The translations under genes and the position numbers were made by a program. Below are positions 31,790 through 42,400 of a stretch of DNA of 64,000 nt, in pieces. The DNA comes from Theocolax elegans. Taxonomy: Eukaryota; Arthropoda; Insecta; Hymenoptera; Cerocephalidae. Every line of letters begins with the position of its first letter. The stretch's first letter is position 1. A model generated the notes under the pieces. The model did no database searches. It saw only the letters and a program-made list of their open reading frames with translations, and was not told where the DNA came from. The stretch spans positions 36,688,066-36,752,065 of the forward strand of contig CM047429.1 of NCBI GenBank assembly GCA_026168455.1. Reading direction: 5' to 3'.

Positions 31790-31979
31790 CATAGATGCAG
31801 TTGAGATTCAACGTAGAAAGGATATACTACATCAGCTTGTCAAAGCTCGAAATGCTGTCAAACATAAGTATAATTTATTAAAATATGGAAAGGAAAACTT
31901 TGGAAGAATGATTGGTGAGACTTTTAAACCGATTGTTGATCCGCTGCAAAGATTTGTTGCTAGTTCTGAAACGGTTAAC
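31790..31979 (+). pseudogene. 5' part of structural gene split by the LINE
   Basis: The plus-strand frame reads EIQRRKDILHQLVKARNAVK and FKPIVDPLQRFVASSETVNK up to the LINE target duplication. In relatives this leads into the protein that resumes at 36842 on the far side of the LINE. The upstream start is unclear, and a frame problem also exists at the 36.84-kb side. Confidence 0.5.
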
Positions 31980-32284
31980 AAATATCCTCCATTTCGGGGA
32001 AGATGGCGGCGGTTTGTCCGAGCAACACGTGTTCGATTTAACTGTGCCGAAAAGTAATGATATTGGAAGCATCTGATTCGTTAATATTAGTAAAAGTTGA
32101 TAAAGTTATGTAAAATAGTGTGATTGACATGGTGAGTGATAAGTATTAAAAGTAAAAGGAGGACTGTTAAGTAAATTTGTGAATAAGTGTACCGGTAGTA
32201 AGATATAGGTTAGCTTGGCATGCCGGCGCTCGGTAAACCGAAAAACACGTGTACATCGGCTAACCTACAAAACTGACTACCAGG

Positions 32285-32932
32285 GTGGCAAAGGATAAAT
32301 GCGAAATCGCATTGGAAAAAATCATGAAGTCGATGGGTAATTGCAAAGCTGATATCAAGAAATTAGTGGAGAAGAGTGATAAAAGAAACGAAGAACAGTG
32401 GACGGAAATAATGACTGAAATTAAATTAATGAGAGAGAAACATGAAATAGAGAGAGAAGAATGGAAAAAAGAAAGAGATGAACTGCACACAAGGAAGAAT
32501 ATTGTAATTAAAGGTGTGGAATTGGATCCCGTAAATTTAAAAAATGAAGTTAAGACATTTCTTAGAGAGAAAATTAATGTAGATACAAATATTGCAAAGG
32601 CATTTCACGTAAACACGAAAGGGCACAGGAAAATTATAATAGCAGAGATTGAAAGTGTCGAGAAGAAAAAAGAAGTGATGATCAACAAGAGAAGGTTAGG
32701 TCACGAAAAAATTTATATTGACGACGATCTCACGTGGAAAGAGAGAGAGATTCAAAATAAAGTGAGGGAATGTGCTAAAAGAATAAGACAAGAAGGAAGT
32801 ACTGTGAAAGTAGGTTATATGAAGCTATGTGTAAACAACAAATGGCTAAAATGGAACGAAGAAAGAAACATGTTTGAAGAGAAAGAAGACCATGGAGAAA
32901 GATTACAAAATTTAAGTGAAAATTTTCATTAA
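32285..32932 (+). CDS. LINE ORF1 protein
   Basis: 215 codons; no ATG at the left end (GTG at 32285), so the true start is either the ATG of MKSMGNCK at 32324 or unusual. Residues 1-75 are a Lys/Glu coiled coil (KREEW-like heptads). Residues 75-185 form an RNA-binding-like domain starting RKNIVIKGVELDPVNLKNE and ending LCVNNKWLKWNEE. Nucleic-acid chaperone role is expected from family position. ORF2 opens in another frame 13 nt before this stop codon. Confidence 0.7.
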   Translation: MAKDKCEIALEKIMKSMGNCKADIKKLVEKSDKRNEEQWTEIMTEIKLMREKHEIEREEWKKERDELHTRKNIVIKGVELDPVNLKNEVKTFLREKINVDTNIAKAFHVNTKGHRKIIIAEIESVEKKKEVMINKRRLGHEKIYIDDDLTWKEREIQNKVRECAKRIRQEGSTVKVGYMKLCVNNKWLKWNEERNMFEEKEDHGERLQNLSENFH

Positions 32933-32961
32933 GCGTCGACTTAGGAACTACGAACATACGA

Positions 32962-35900
32962 GTGTGTTTTTGGAATATAGCAGGTGTAAAAAATAAATGT
33001 AGTGAAGTGTGGAATTTTATATGTGATTGTGATTTTGTAGGACTAGTTGAAACTTGGGTAGATGAAAAGGAATGGAACAGGTTAAAAAATAAAATGCCTA
33101 AAGAATATAATCGGAGATGCGAACCAGCGATAAAAGAGAAGAAAAAAAGTAGATCTATGGGCGGAATTATAACAGGAATAAGGAAGCAATTGAAAGAGGT
33201 ATGTGATCCTGTAAACGAGAGAAATTTTGTGATTAGGAAAATCGAAGTAAATAAAGAAATATGGCAAATATGTACGGTATATAACAAAGATATTGAAACG
33301 CTAATTCAGAAATTAAACGTAACAATAGATGAAAAGGAAGAAAATAATTTATTAATAGATGGAGATTTTAATGCGAAAACTGGAAGAGAAGGAGAAATAT
33401 TAAATAATAAGGATAAAATAAGATATGTAAGACAGTCGAAAGATAATAACATAAATAAAGAAGGTAAGGTGTTATTAAAAGAAATAACTAAAAGAGGATG
33501 GATGATTTTAAATGGTTGTAAAGAAGTGCAAGAGACTGGAGAGTGGACGTACATAGGTGAACGGGGTAGCTCAGTAATAGATTACGCGATTGTAAATACT
33601 GATGCATGCAGAAAAGTGTTTAGTTTAAGCGTAGTGAACAGAACGGAATCAGATCATTTGCCATTATTAGTTAAAATTGAAGGTGAGGTGGATAGAAAGG
33701 AACTAAGTCAAAATGATATTATTTTAAAGAGAGCAGAATGGAATGAATACGGAATTAAGTATTATGTAAACAACTTAAAAGATTGGAACTGCGACAAATC
33801 AGAAGTGAATGAGATATGGAGAGAAATTAAAAATAAAATATTAAAAATATAATTTTTCACGCCCAGGCAAAAGTTTTTAAATTAATATTGAATTTTGTCG
33901 GTCTTGCTGAGCTAACGTCTAACGACTCTAAGAACTCCAAGGACTTTGGTTTAAAATTATGTCCATAGTACATACTCTGATGTTAGGGGGCACTTTTCCA
34001 TCCACAATCAGATTTTCCATCTTATGTGTACTTATATAGGCTCCGTTCATTAGTTCTTACGATACCAAAATTTTAAGTTTATCATTATTTTGATTCAATA
34101 ATATTGTCTTGTATGTCTGGGGCAGGGACCGTCTGCGCCCCACTGATGAGTTCTGGCAGACGGTCCCAAGACGAAACACATAGACTTAAAATTTCTTTCT
34201 TTCTTATTAAAATATTTTCAATTTTATTACTTAGTATTTTATTTGCTTCTTCTTTTGGTTTATGTCTGGCGGCTTGTGGCCTTCATAATGTTGTCCTCGG
34301 GATTGATACGCGGCGAATTGTCGTGCCTTTACCAGCGAGCAACTTGGAGTTCTTAGAGTCGTTAGACGTTAGCTCAGCAAGACCGACAAAATTCAATATT
34401 AATTTAAAAATAAAATAAATAGTTCAAAAAAGGTAGTGTCAAAAAATATAAAATTCTGGAAATTAGGAGAAAGGATTTGGCATAATAATGACTGGAAAAT
34501 TAAAAAAAGATTTGTAAGATCGAAATTAAGAGAATTTAAAAGCGGACATATAACAAGAGCACAATATTTAACTGAAAAAAAGAAGTATAAAGAATGGTGC
34601 AGGTTAAAAAAGAAGGAACATGAAAAAGACGAAGAAGAAGAATCAAGACAGGTAAAAGCGGAAGCTGACGTTTGGAAATACATTAATAAACGAAGAAATA
34701 AGAAAGATGGAATAGAAGATGGTATAAAACTTGAGGATTGGAAAAATCATTTTATGACTAGTCTAGAAGGAGTTGGTGCCAAGATTGTTCAAAAACTAAC
34801 TAAAGAAGTTAGTGTATCAAATCAAGAAGAAAATGATATACAGGATCAAGAGTTTTACAACCAAATAATAAATTTAAAGAAGAAAAAAGCAGTAGGAGAA
34901 GATGGAATTGAAAATGTGGCTTGGATATTCGCAACACCAGCAGTAGCAGAAGCGTATAAAAAATTGGTTAAGTTAATATGGAATAAGGGGGTGATGGTAG
35001 ATGATTGGAAAGTAGGCATAATAAGTCCAGTGTTTAAAAGAGGAGATAAAACTGATGTAAAGAATTATAGGGGAATCACTATAATGGACACGGCTTATAA
35101 GATTTATGTAGGTATTTTGAATGATAGGTTAGATAAAATGATGGAAGGAAAATTAAGTGAAACTCAGTTTGGATTTAGGAAAGGAAGGGGGACTATTGAT
35201 TGTATATATATTTTGAATTTTTTAATTAATAGGGAGGTACAGAAAAAAGGAGGGAAACTTTTTGTATTTTTTGGGGATTTAAAAGGAGCTTTCGACAAAG
35301 TAAATAGAGAAAAGTTAGGAAGTTGTATGGAGCAGTTAAATGTAGAAAATAGATTAAAAAATAGGATTTTGCAAACTTATGAAGAAACAGTAAATAAAGT
35401 TAGAGTAAATGGTAACGTAACTTCCGAATTTTTGACTACAAAGGGGGTTAGGCAAGGGTGTCCACTTAGTCCAAGTCTATTTAATATTTATTTACACGAT
35501 CTAGAAAACGAACTGAGTAAAGGTCAGTTGGGGGGTATAGTTGTAGGAAAAACTAAAATATGGTCTATTACTTATGCAGACGACATTGCTTTAATTGCAA
35601 CAAGTAAGTGCGAATTGGACAATATGTTAAAAAAACTTAAGGTATATTTAAAGAAAAAGGAACTAGATTTAAGTCCAGAAAAATCAAAGATAGTTGTATT
35701 TGAAAAAGGCAGAGGAAAGAAAGAATTAAGAAATTGGAAATGGGGTGAAAATGACATAGAGGAAGTAAATGAGATAAAATATTTAGGGTATGTATTGCAA
35801 AAAAATGGAAGTAATGAAAGTCAAATTAAAGAATTAAAAAGAAAAGCTGAGGTAGTAATGAGAAATACATGGAGTATAGGCGAACGATTATTTAAAAATT

Positions 35901-36703
35901 CATATAGTAGGAGAATTAAACTGTACACAGCTTTAGTTGAATCTGTAGGACTTTATGGGGCGGAGATTTGGGGATGGAGGAAAGAGAGTGATTTAGATAT
36001 AGTACAAAGAAAGTATTTAAAGTGGGTGCTAGGTTTAAGTAAACATACAGCTGACTATTTATTGTTGGAAGAAACGAAACAAATAGCTACGAACATAAAG
36101 GCTGTGAAAAGAGCGGTGTCGTATGAAGAAAAAGCCAGAATCTCAAATAAATTATTAGTTAAAGAATGTATGCAGGAAATAGAAAAAGATAAGAATAAAA
36201 GTATAAAAGGGAAATGGGAATTACAAAGGGATAAATGCTGGGAAAAAGTAAATCTAGATAAAACTGAAAGAAATCGACTAAGGTCAGAGAATGAAAGTTT
36301 GATAAATGTGGTTTGTATGAAGTTGCTACAAGTAGACAGAGAGTATAGACTTCAGAGAATATATTTATCAAAAAGCTGTAATAGATATAAGTATTTAATA
36401 AGTGAAAATGTACCTAAATACTTAATCAAAGGGTTAAATAACAAGGAAATAAGTTTAATGGCTAGGTTTAGGTTAGGGAATGAGGAGAAGGCTAATATGT
36501 ATTGGATAAATGACAGTGAAAAGTTATGTAGAGTATGTAAAAGTGAGAATGAAACGTTGGAACATATATTGATGAAATGTGATAGTAAAGTAAAGGTTGA
36601 TGGTGAGGTCAACTCTGTATTAAATCAGAATGCGAGTGGAATGGCAGTGTTAAAATGTATAATTCAATTAAGAAAAGAATGTGCTGATATTAATATAGTA
36701 TAA
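32962..36703 (+). pseudogene. LINE ORF2 (endonuclease-reverse transcriptase), split by a foldback insertion
   Basis: The first part (32962-33852) is the endonuclease, with FWNIAGVKN, VGLVETWV, LLIDGDFNAKTG, SVIDYAIV and ESDHLPLLV. The second part (34436-36703, 755 codons) holds the RT: KNYRGITIMDTAYKIY, TQFGFRKGRGTID, GDLKGAFDKVNREKL, TTKGVRQGCPLSPSLFN, catalytic YADDIALIA and KYLGYVLQKNG. It ends in a CRVCKSENETLEHILMKC zinc knuckle. The frame opens at 32920 and has no ATG before the endonuclease, so translation may be coupled to ORF1 termination. Apart from the 563-bp insertion no break was seen in either part. Confidence 0.9.
33841..34403. mobile_element. 563-bp foldback element inserted in LINE ORF2
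   Basis: Flanked by the 14-bp direct repeat TTAAAAATAAAATA (33827-33840 and 34404-34417). Inside are perfect 68-bp inverted arms (33874-33941 and 34343-34410), the right arm running 7 bp into the flanking repeat. The middle contains a GC-rich stem GGGACCGTCTGCG with its partner CAGACGGTCCC. No transposase. ORF2 is in matching frame on the two sides once the insert and one repeat are discounted, supporting a precise insertion. Confidence 0.85.
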
Positions 36704-36841
36704 TTAGTGATATAATTATAAATGTTAATGTATTTGTATGCGTATGTAAAATGAAGTCCTAAGCCGACAGGTAAAGGATTATAATAAATAAATAAATATA
36801 AATAAATAAATATCCTCCATTTCATGCTTCGGAAAGTATGA

Positions 36842-37549
36842 AATGGAGGATATTTGGAGGATGAAGATACAATTAATGTAAGTACATCAACATTAAATAA
36901 TACTATTCAAATGCGGGATATGGAAACTACTTTTGAAACAGCTGGTAGTGAAGATGAAGAAGAAAATATGAATAAGTATTTGCTAATATTACAAAAGAAA
37001 CAATCATGTAATTTAGATCAAATCTATGGTGTGCGAAAGGACGGTAATTCGTACATACTCGGTAATACACCCATATCTTTTGATACTAACAGCATAACCA
37101 TTATGGGTGCTAAGTATCCAAAAACACAGGGCTTGTTAGAGTTATTGATTATGAAAAATCCTAAACAAACGTACATTAGTGCGAATGATTTATCAAATTA
37201 TCGTCATATTCTCGAAGCAACGAATGCACACAAAAAGCAATTTCGTTCTGATGAATCTCTTCGTTCTCATAAAAGCAAGAAATTTAATGATATAATACTT
37301 CCATTATTTTCAAAGAAATATGGTGGATCATTAATTAAAAATAAACTGTTTCAACGAAGAAGTTCTTTACCACGATATAAGATTGCCCGATGCAATACCA
37401 AAATGGATTATGTATACTGGGGTGATCCGAATGAACTTGTTGATCGACTTCGATTATTAACGGCTGAGAAATCAGCTGGGAATCCCAGTCATATCAATGA
37501 AATTCATTCAATTATCGAGGAGCTACGAGAAGAGAGCTATATATATTGA
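36842..37549 (+). CDS. Polinton-associated protein (IIEELRE family), 3' part
   Basis: The open frame from 36842 has no early ATG; the first 20 codons are acidic (LEDEDTINVS, SEDEEENMNK). The conserved region includes DQIYGVRKDGNSYILGNTPI, YPKTQGLLELLIMKNP, SANDLSNYRHILEATNAHK and the C-terminal AGNPSHINEIHSIIEELREE. This is a recurring Polinton-like protein of insects with no assigned function; its place among structural genes suggests a virion or assembly role. Its upstream part (31790-31979) is separated by the LINE and the frames across the junction do not match, so the gene is broken. The next gene starts 31 bp downstream. Confidence 0.6.
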   Translation, partial: NGGYLEDEDTINVSTSTLNNTIQMRDMETTFETAGSEDEEENMNKYLLILQKKQSCNLDQIYGVRKDGNSYILGNTPISFDTNSITIMGAKYPKTQGLLELLIMKNPKQTYISANDLSNYRHILEATNAHKKQFRSDESLRSHKSKKFNDIILPLFSKKYGGSLIKNKLFQRRSSLPRYKIARCNTKMDYVYWGDPNELVDRLRLLTAEKSAGNPSHINEIHSIIEELREESYIY

Positions 37550-37580
37550 TCTGAATGTATTCTTAAACATCAGTTTAATA

Positions 37581-37988
37581 ATGAGCGTTGACGTGTTCGG
37601 ACGTAATCTCAAGCAAGGTGGAGCTAGTCGAGGTCCACCTGGTTTAGGTTTGAAAACTACAGTTGATGGACAATATGATTTGGAGAACAAGAGATTGTGC
37701 AATGTAGCATCACCTAGTCAATCAAATGATGTAGTGAATTTAGAAACATTACAAATGGATGTTAATAGACTACTCGATATTATTTCAGGATTACGAAATG
37801 ATCTAAAAAATTTAAACAAAGTAATTGATTCGTCTAGAGTTACAATGGATAATATGTTTAAAAAGCGAGATATTGATATTAAAAGTATCAAAGACGTGGT
37901 AGTTCAATTGGCTGAAGAGAGTGACTTGGTAGATGCTAGTATACTAAAGAATGATGAAATATCTAACAATAGATTCTATCTCGGTTAG
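37581..37988 (+). CDS. Fibre-like protein with collagen-type GPPG and coiled coil
   Basis: 135 codons from the ATG at 37581 (MSVDVFGRNLKQGGAS), preferred over the frame's in-frame extension upstream because relatives start there. RGPPGLGLKTTVDGQYD is followed by NKRLCNVASPSQSNDVVNLE, a pattern found in a conserved family of insect Polinton-like elements. Residues about 55-125 are heptad-rich and probably a trimeric or dimeric coiled coil. The GPPG head, DGQYD motif and coiled coil recall phage and adenovirus fibre shafts, so I propose a spike or fibre; this is inference. No break seen. Confidence 0.55.
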   Translation: MSVDVFGRNLKQGGASRGPPGLGLKTTVDGQYDLENKRLCNVASPSQSNDVVNLETLQMDVNRLLDIISGLRNDLKNLNKVIDSSRVTMDNMFKKRDIDIKSIKDVVVQLAEESDLVDASILKNDEISNNRFYLG

Positions 37989-38072
37989 AAGTAATATACA
38001 CAGTATAAAATAAAGAATCTTGAATGCGTTAAAGTATTCTTTCGATGAACGTCAATGTACTAACATCGAATA

Positions 38073-38932
38073 ATGATAAACTATAAGAAAACTGTAGTAG
38101 AGAATAAGCCAGCTCGCCGCAACTATCAGCGAAGAAATTTTGATATGCGTGGATACGATGAGACATGGCAAGCTGATCTCGTGGAAATGGTACCTTATTC
38201 TAAAGAAAATAAGAATTTTAGATATATGTTAACAGTTATAGATGTCCTCTCGAAATTTGCTTGGGCTGTTCCAGTAAAGAGAAAAAGTGGTGAAGATGTT
38301 GCTGCAGCTATGAAATCTATATTACGAAATGGTAGAGTGCCAACAAATTTACAGGTAGACAGAGGAAAAGAGTTTTATAATAAAACGTTTCAAGATCTTA
38401 TGAAACATTACAAGATCAATCTCTATTCCACATATTCTAACCTAAAAGCATCGATATGTGAACATTTCAATCGTACACTGAAAAATAAGATGTGGTTGCA
38501 GTTCAGTCTTCGCGGAAATAATAAATGGATAGATATATTACCAAATTCGATGGTTGCTTACAACGAGAGAAAACATCGTACAATTGATATGAAACCGAAT
38601 GATGTGACAGTTGAAAATGTACCTCTACTGTTAGTTAAGTTCGAGTACGTAAAGCGAAACATGTATTTGAGAAAGGCTATACTCCTAATTGGACTACTGA
38701 AATATTTACAATTAGAAAAGTAGTACATACTAATCCAGTAACTTACCTTTTAAAAGATTATCAAGATCAATTAATCTCTGGTGGATTTTATGAGCAAGAG
38801 TTGCAGAAAGTTAAATATCCTGATATTTATCTTGTGGAAAAAATAATTAAGAGGAAAGGAAATAAAGTCTTTGTAAAATGGTTAGGATTTGATAGTACAC
38901 ACAATAGTTGGATTGATAAAACTGAATTATAA
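38073..38932 (+). pseudogene. Polinton RVE integrase with chromodomain, late frameshift
   Basis: The 216-codon frame holds the integrase core: first Asp in TWQADLVEMVPY, second Asp in LQVDRGKEFYN, and Glu in SICEHFNRTLKNKMW, so the D-D-E residues are all present. The N-terminal zinc region is not visible and the gene probably began further upstream. Around 38690-38700 the frame shifts. Downstream in the other frame are VVHTNPVTYLLKDYQDQLI (SH3-like linker) and a chromodomain YLVEKIIKRKGNKVFVKW with SWIDKTEL, closed at 38930-38932. It performs element integration. Transcribed with the two upstream genes. Confidence 0.85.
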
Positions 38933-39099
38933 AAAATAAAAAGAGAGTGGTGAGGGCTCCACCTACGCCCCCACCCGTGAGAAACAACCAGTTATTCTTT
39001 TTTTCTCTCCTTAAATTTTCTCTTTTTATTTTTTTTTGTTTTTATTTTATTAAAAAAATTATATATTATTTAATTTACATCATAAATACAATTTATAAC

Positions 39100-39399
39100 T
39101 TATAAGTTACAAAATTTGAATTTATCATCACCATGATACAAAATAAACAAAGCATATTTATTGGCCTTCTCAGCTAATTCATCAAACAAGTTATCGTTGA
39201 TCTGCAACGCCTTTGATACTCGATCGGGTAGAAAGATGTCACACTCTTCATCAACTGTGATGACAATCTTTAGTCCGTATTTGGTAGTGACTCTCTTCAC
39301 TCTAGTCACTAAATATTTCTTCTCCGCTTCCAATTCAGAAAGCCTCTTCCTTGGAAGGTAAGCATTCTGTGCAATTTTATTAAGCATAGTTAGATCCAT
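39100..39399 (-). CDS. Small Polinton protein, possible OB-fold
   Basis: 99-codon frame starting MDLTMLNKIAQNAYLP. The stretch LSELEAEKKYLVTRVKRVTT followed by KIVITVDEECDIFLPDRVSK recurs in small proteins beside polB in insect Polinton-like elements. The alternating strand pattern (YLVTRVKRV, LKIVITV, DIFLPDR) is compatible with an OB-fold single-strand-binding protein, but this is a guess from pattern. It lies 80 bp downstream of polB in the same direction and is open throughout. Confidence 0.5.
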   Translation of the reverse strand: MDLTMLNKIAQNAYLPRKRLSELEAEKKYLVTRVKRVTTKYGLKIVITVDEECDIFLPDRVSKALQINDNLFDELAEKANKYALFILYHGDDKFKFCNL

Positions 39400-39479
39400 T
39401 CTGAAATAAGAGATTATATGTCAGATAATATGTATACATATATATAGAACATTAAACACACAATACTTACATAGTATAT

Positions 39480-42400
39480 TTAAATTTTCTGCTTCTTTGA
39501 TAGAGGTTCTTCAGTGTTTTCCAGCTCGTTAAACGGATTAATGTGCTGAGCTTGAGATTGAGCTCGCTTATTAAGACCTTTCCCCACCTCGACGGCTTCC
39601 ACCTCTCTACCACTCTGGATTCTGGTTGGCTTAAGCAATACTTTCTTTCCCTCTCTACTACTCTCTTCTCTAATTGGTTGGAGTAGCATCTCTAAAAGTT
39701 GCTGATCCTCATCATCAAAGATATCGTAGTGCCCCCACGGCAACGTATCCGTACTATTTAGTAGTAAATAGCGCTTATCATCATGTGGACTGAGCGCAAC
39801 TTTCTTCTCTCTTTCAGTGCGAACGATGTGATTTCTAGAACGAATATTGTTCTGCTGATAAGTAATTGTTGATTGATTGAATAAACAATTCTTATAGTTA
39901 TCGAAACTAATGCTTGTTTTTACGACTGTTCCTTTGATTCCTTTAGCCTTCTTTATAGGTTTTGCATTCTCGACGAAGATACTGTACATCTTACTGCGTA
40001 ATCCAATAAATTCAGTCATTACTTGACCCTGACATTCATCTTTCATCAATCCTATAACTTTTTTATTCCTTCGAGGTAGCTCAAATTGATTATTGTCCGG
40101 GTAGTCGGATGTGTCGAATCTCTCAATATCATCTTTCATGATCTGGTAAATGTTGATTCCTCGAATTTCATAAATAAGACTGTCTGTGTCAGTGTATAAA
40201 AGTTTACACTTGTTTCTAACTCGTTGTCTCATGTATGAGTAGTGGAAGTCGTAGACAAGAGTTTTTGATATGTCAAGAACAGACAGTCCGACATATATAG
40301 GTTTGCTTATTGTCATTTCCGTACGTGTGAATTGTATCGCAACAAGATTCTCTTCAAAAATCGAACAGCTGTGAAAATTTGGTTTTGCAATAAGAGCTTC
40401 AGCGCCATAACGACCTGTCCATTTGTTGACAAGTTTAACGTCGACTCGTTTCCGCTCGTTCTCCATTGTCTTTCCATAAACAGTATTAATTAACAACTTA
40501 AAAATAGTTTCTCGAACTCATTTTTGGCATTTTGTCTCTTCTCTGTGTTTAAATCCACATAGGGCTTCAACCATGCACTTTGTCGAAACCTCAAAATTCT
40601 GTGAATTTTTTTCAAAACTAAACCATGTTCAAGGGCTTGCTTAAGAGCTCGATAATGTATTACATAGCGATTCTTATCATTTAACGTTGTCATCAGTTTT
40701 TTTTGCTTAGAACCCGGTGGAGCTAAATGTTCTGCACACAACGGCAAATCCTTATGCGAGTCATGAATACGTCTGGGATATTCTAAGTCCACTTCGAGGA
40801 TGTATCCGATGTCGTAGTCGTCTGGAACGTTGAAGAAATCTTGCACATCTACACAGTCAATCCACTTAAAGTCACCGTATGGTAAATGCTGTGTCATAGC
40901 CCATCCGTATAAATTATTGGCATCGTAATACATAAGATATGATTCCTCTTCATCTTCCTTATAATTTTCAGACATATACTTATTATTAGCCTTTGCATAT
41001 CTGTTACAGCATTGACTAATACCTCCTCTGATCCCTCGCTCAACAAATAATAACATGTCTACATCTGTAAATAATTCAAGATGAACTCCTGTGTACTTTA
41101 ACATAGCGTCCCATGTCAAACCAGGAGTAGTATAGTAGTGTGCGGGATCAAGACCATATGTGTCCATACACGTTGTTCTAAAATTTTTAAACACGTCTGC
41201 GAGTAGTAAAACATCCGTCTTTAAGTATAGATCGGAATATTTACCGAGTGTACTAATGTTGAATTCGTTCCATACATTCACTGCATGCTCATAATCTGTA
41301 ATAGGAATACCACTGTTGTACAATTTACTGAAAAAGTCTTTGTATGATGGAAGTCCTTCCTCTTCTAACTTATCAAAGGAGCTTACGTAATCGTAAGGAA
41401 ATACACCTTTTCGTAACAATAACTTTATCTGTTCCGTAGTGAAGCCATCTTCTTTCTCGAATACTGAACTGGTAATAGCAAGATAGTTCACATATGATGC
41501 TAATTTATCGAGAGACGAAGGCATAAAACTAAAGGAATCTATGAATCTGAAGTTTATATCGCTACCTTTGAAATATTTTGTAAATGAAATATATCGTTGT
41601 TTATTTTCAGGAATGAGACGTACACGACCCTTGAGATTAACGGAACACGCAAGTTTTTTAATAATAAAATGAGAGTCGTACCCAGTCAGATTGTGAAATA
41701 CGACTGGTTTAAATCTTGCATCTTTTAAATTTACATTGCAACCTTCGTGTGCAGCTCCTCTGTATTTCCCAGTCAAATGGCAATGATCTCGAACTCTCTT
41801 TTGATCAGCAGAAAATATTTTACAACATATGTGACAGAATGTGGTCTCTTTGAATTGTTCCATTTCTTTAGGTGTAAGATGCATTGGCTTAGGAACGGCA
41901 TGTAACTACTCTAATACAAGACGGAGATTTTGAACTTCTTCAACAAATCACTCTGCAGGTGTCTTCTTATCACTTTCCTCTTCCTGTCGATAACTTTGAT
42001 ATCTAGATTTTGAGTCATCGAAGCTACACTTTAAGTAATATCCTATGCTGTATGCCTGATGTTCTTGGAACACACGTTCATCTCTGTTTACAGGTTTAAG
42101 CAGACATTCAAAATTTGCATAAATGATGTACGGCACTTTTAATTTAATACTAAAATTTTTGAATGAGAGAATATTTTTGTTAGATGCAGGCAATGTAATC
42201 TTGCACTTATTTATTTGGCTACAATCTATTTCATGCTTTCGAAGCTTATCCTCTGAATAAAAGAAACGTAAACATCTGTCACAGATGTAACATTTATTAG
42301 AATGTTTAGTCAATTGACTTCTCACCAGTCGCGATAAGTTTTTTACATATACGTAATAACACTTTGGAAGTGATGTATCCTCAAGATCGATATCCATATC

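Larger units (their letters stand above)
31996..36807 (+). mobile_element. Non-LTR retrotransposon (LINE), 4.8 kb, with target duplication
   Basis: Flanked by the 16-bp direct repeat AAATATCCTCCATTTC (31980-31995 and 36808-36823), with an (AAATA)n tail before the right copy. It has a 5' UTR beginning GGGGAAGATGGCGGCGG, ORF1 and ORF2 (endonuclease, RT, C-terminal zinc knuckle). It looks full length and is damaged only by a 563-bp insertion in ORF2. Codons are strongly A-rich and the proteins Lys/Glu-rich, as in LINEs abundant in ants. I place it in the broad I/Jockey group without a firm clade. Confidence 0.92.

Noticed and set aside
34104..34418. 104-codon frame inside the foldback element
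   Set aside because: Covers an inverted-repeat arm; no homology pattern and no start context.
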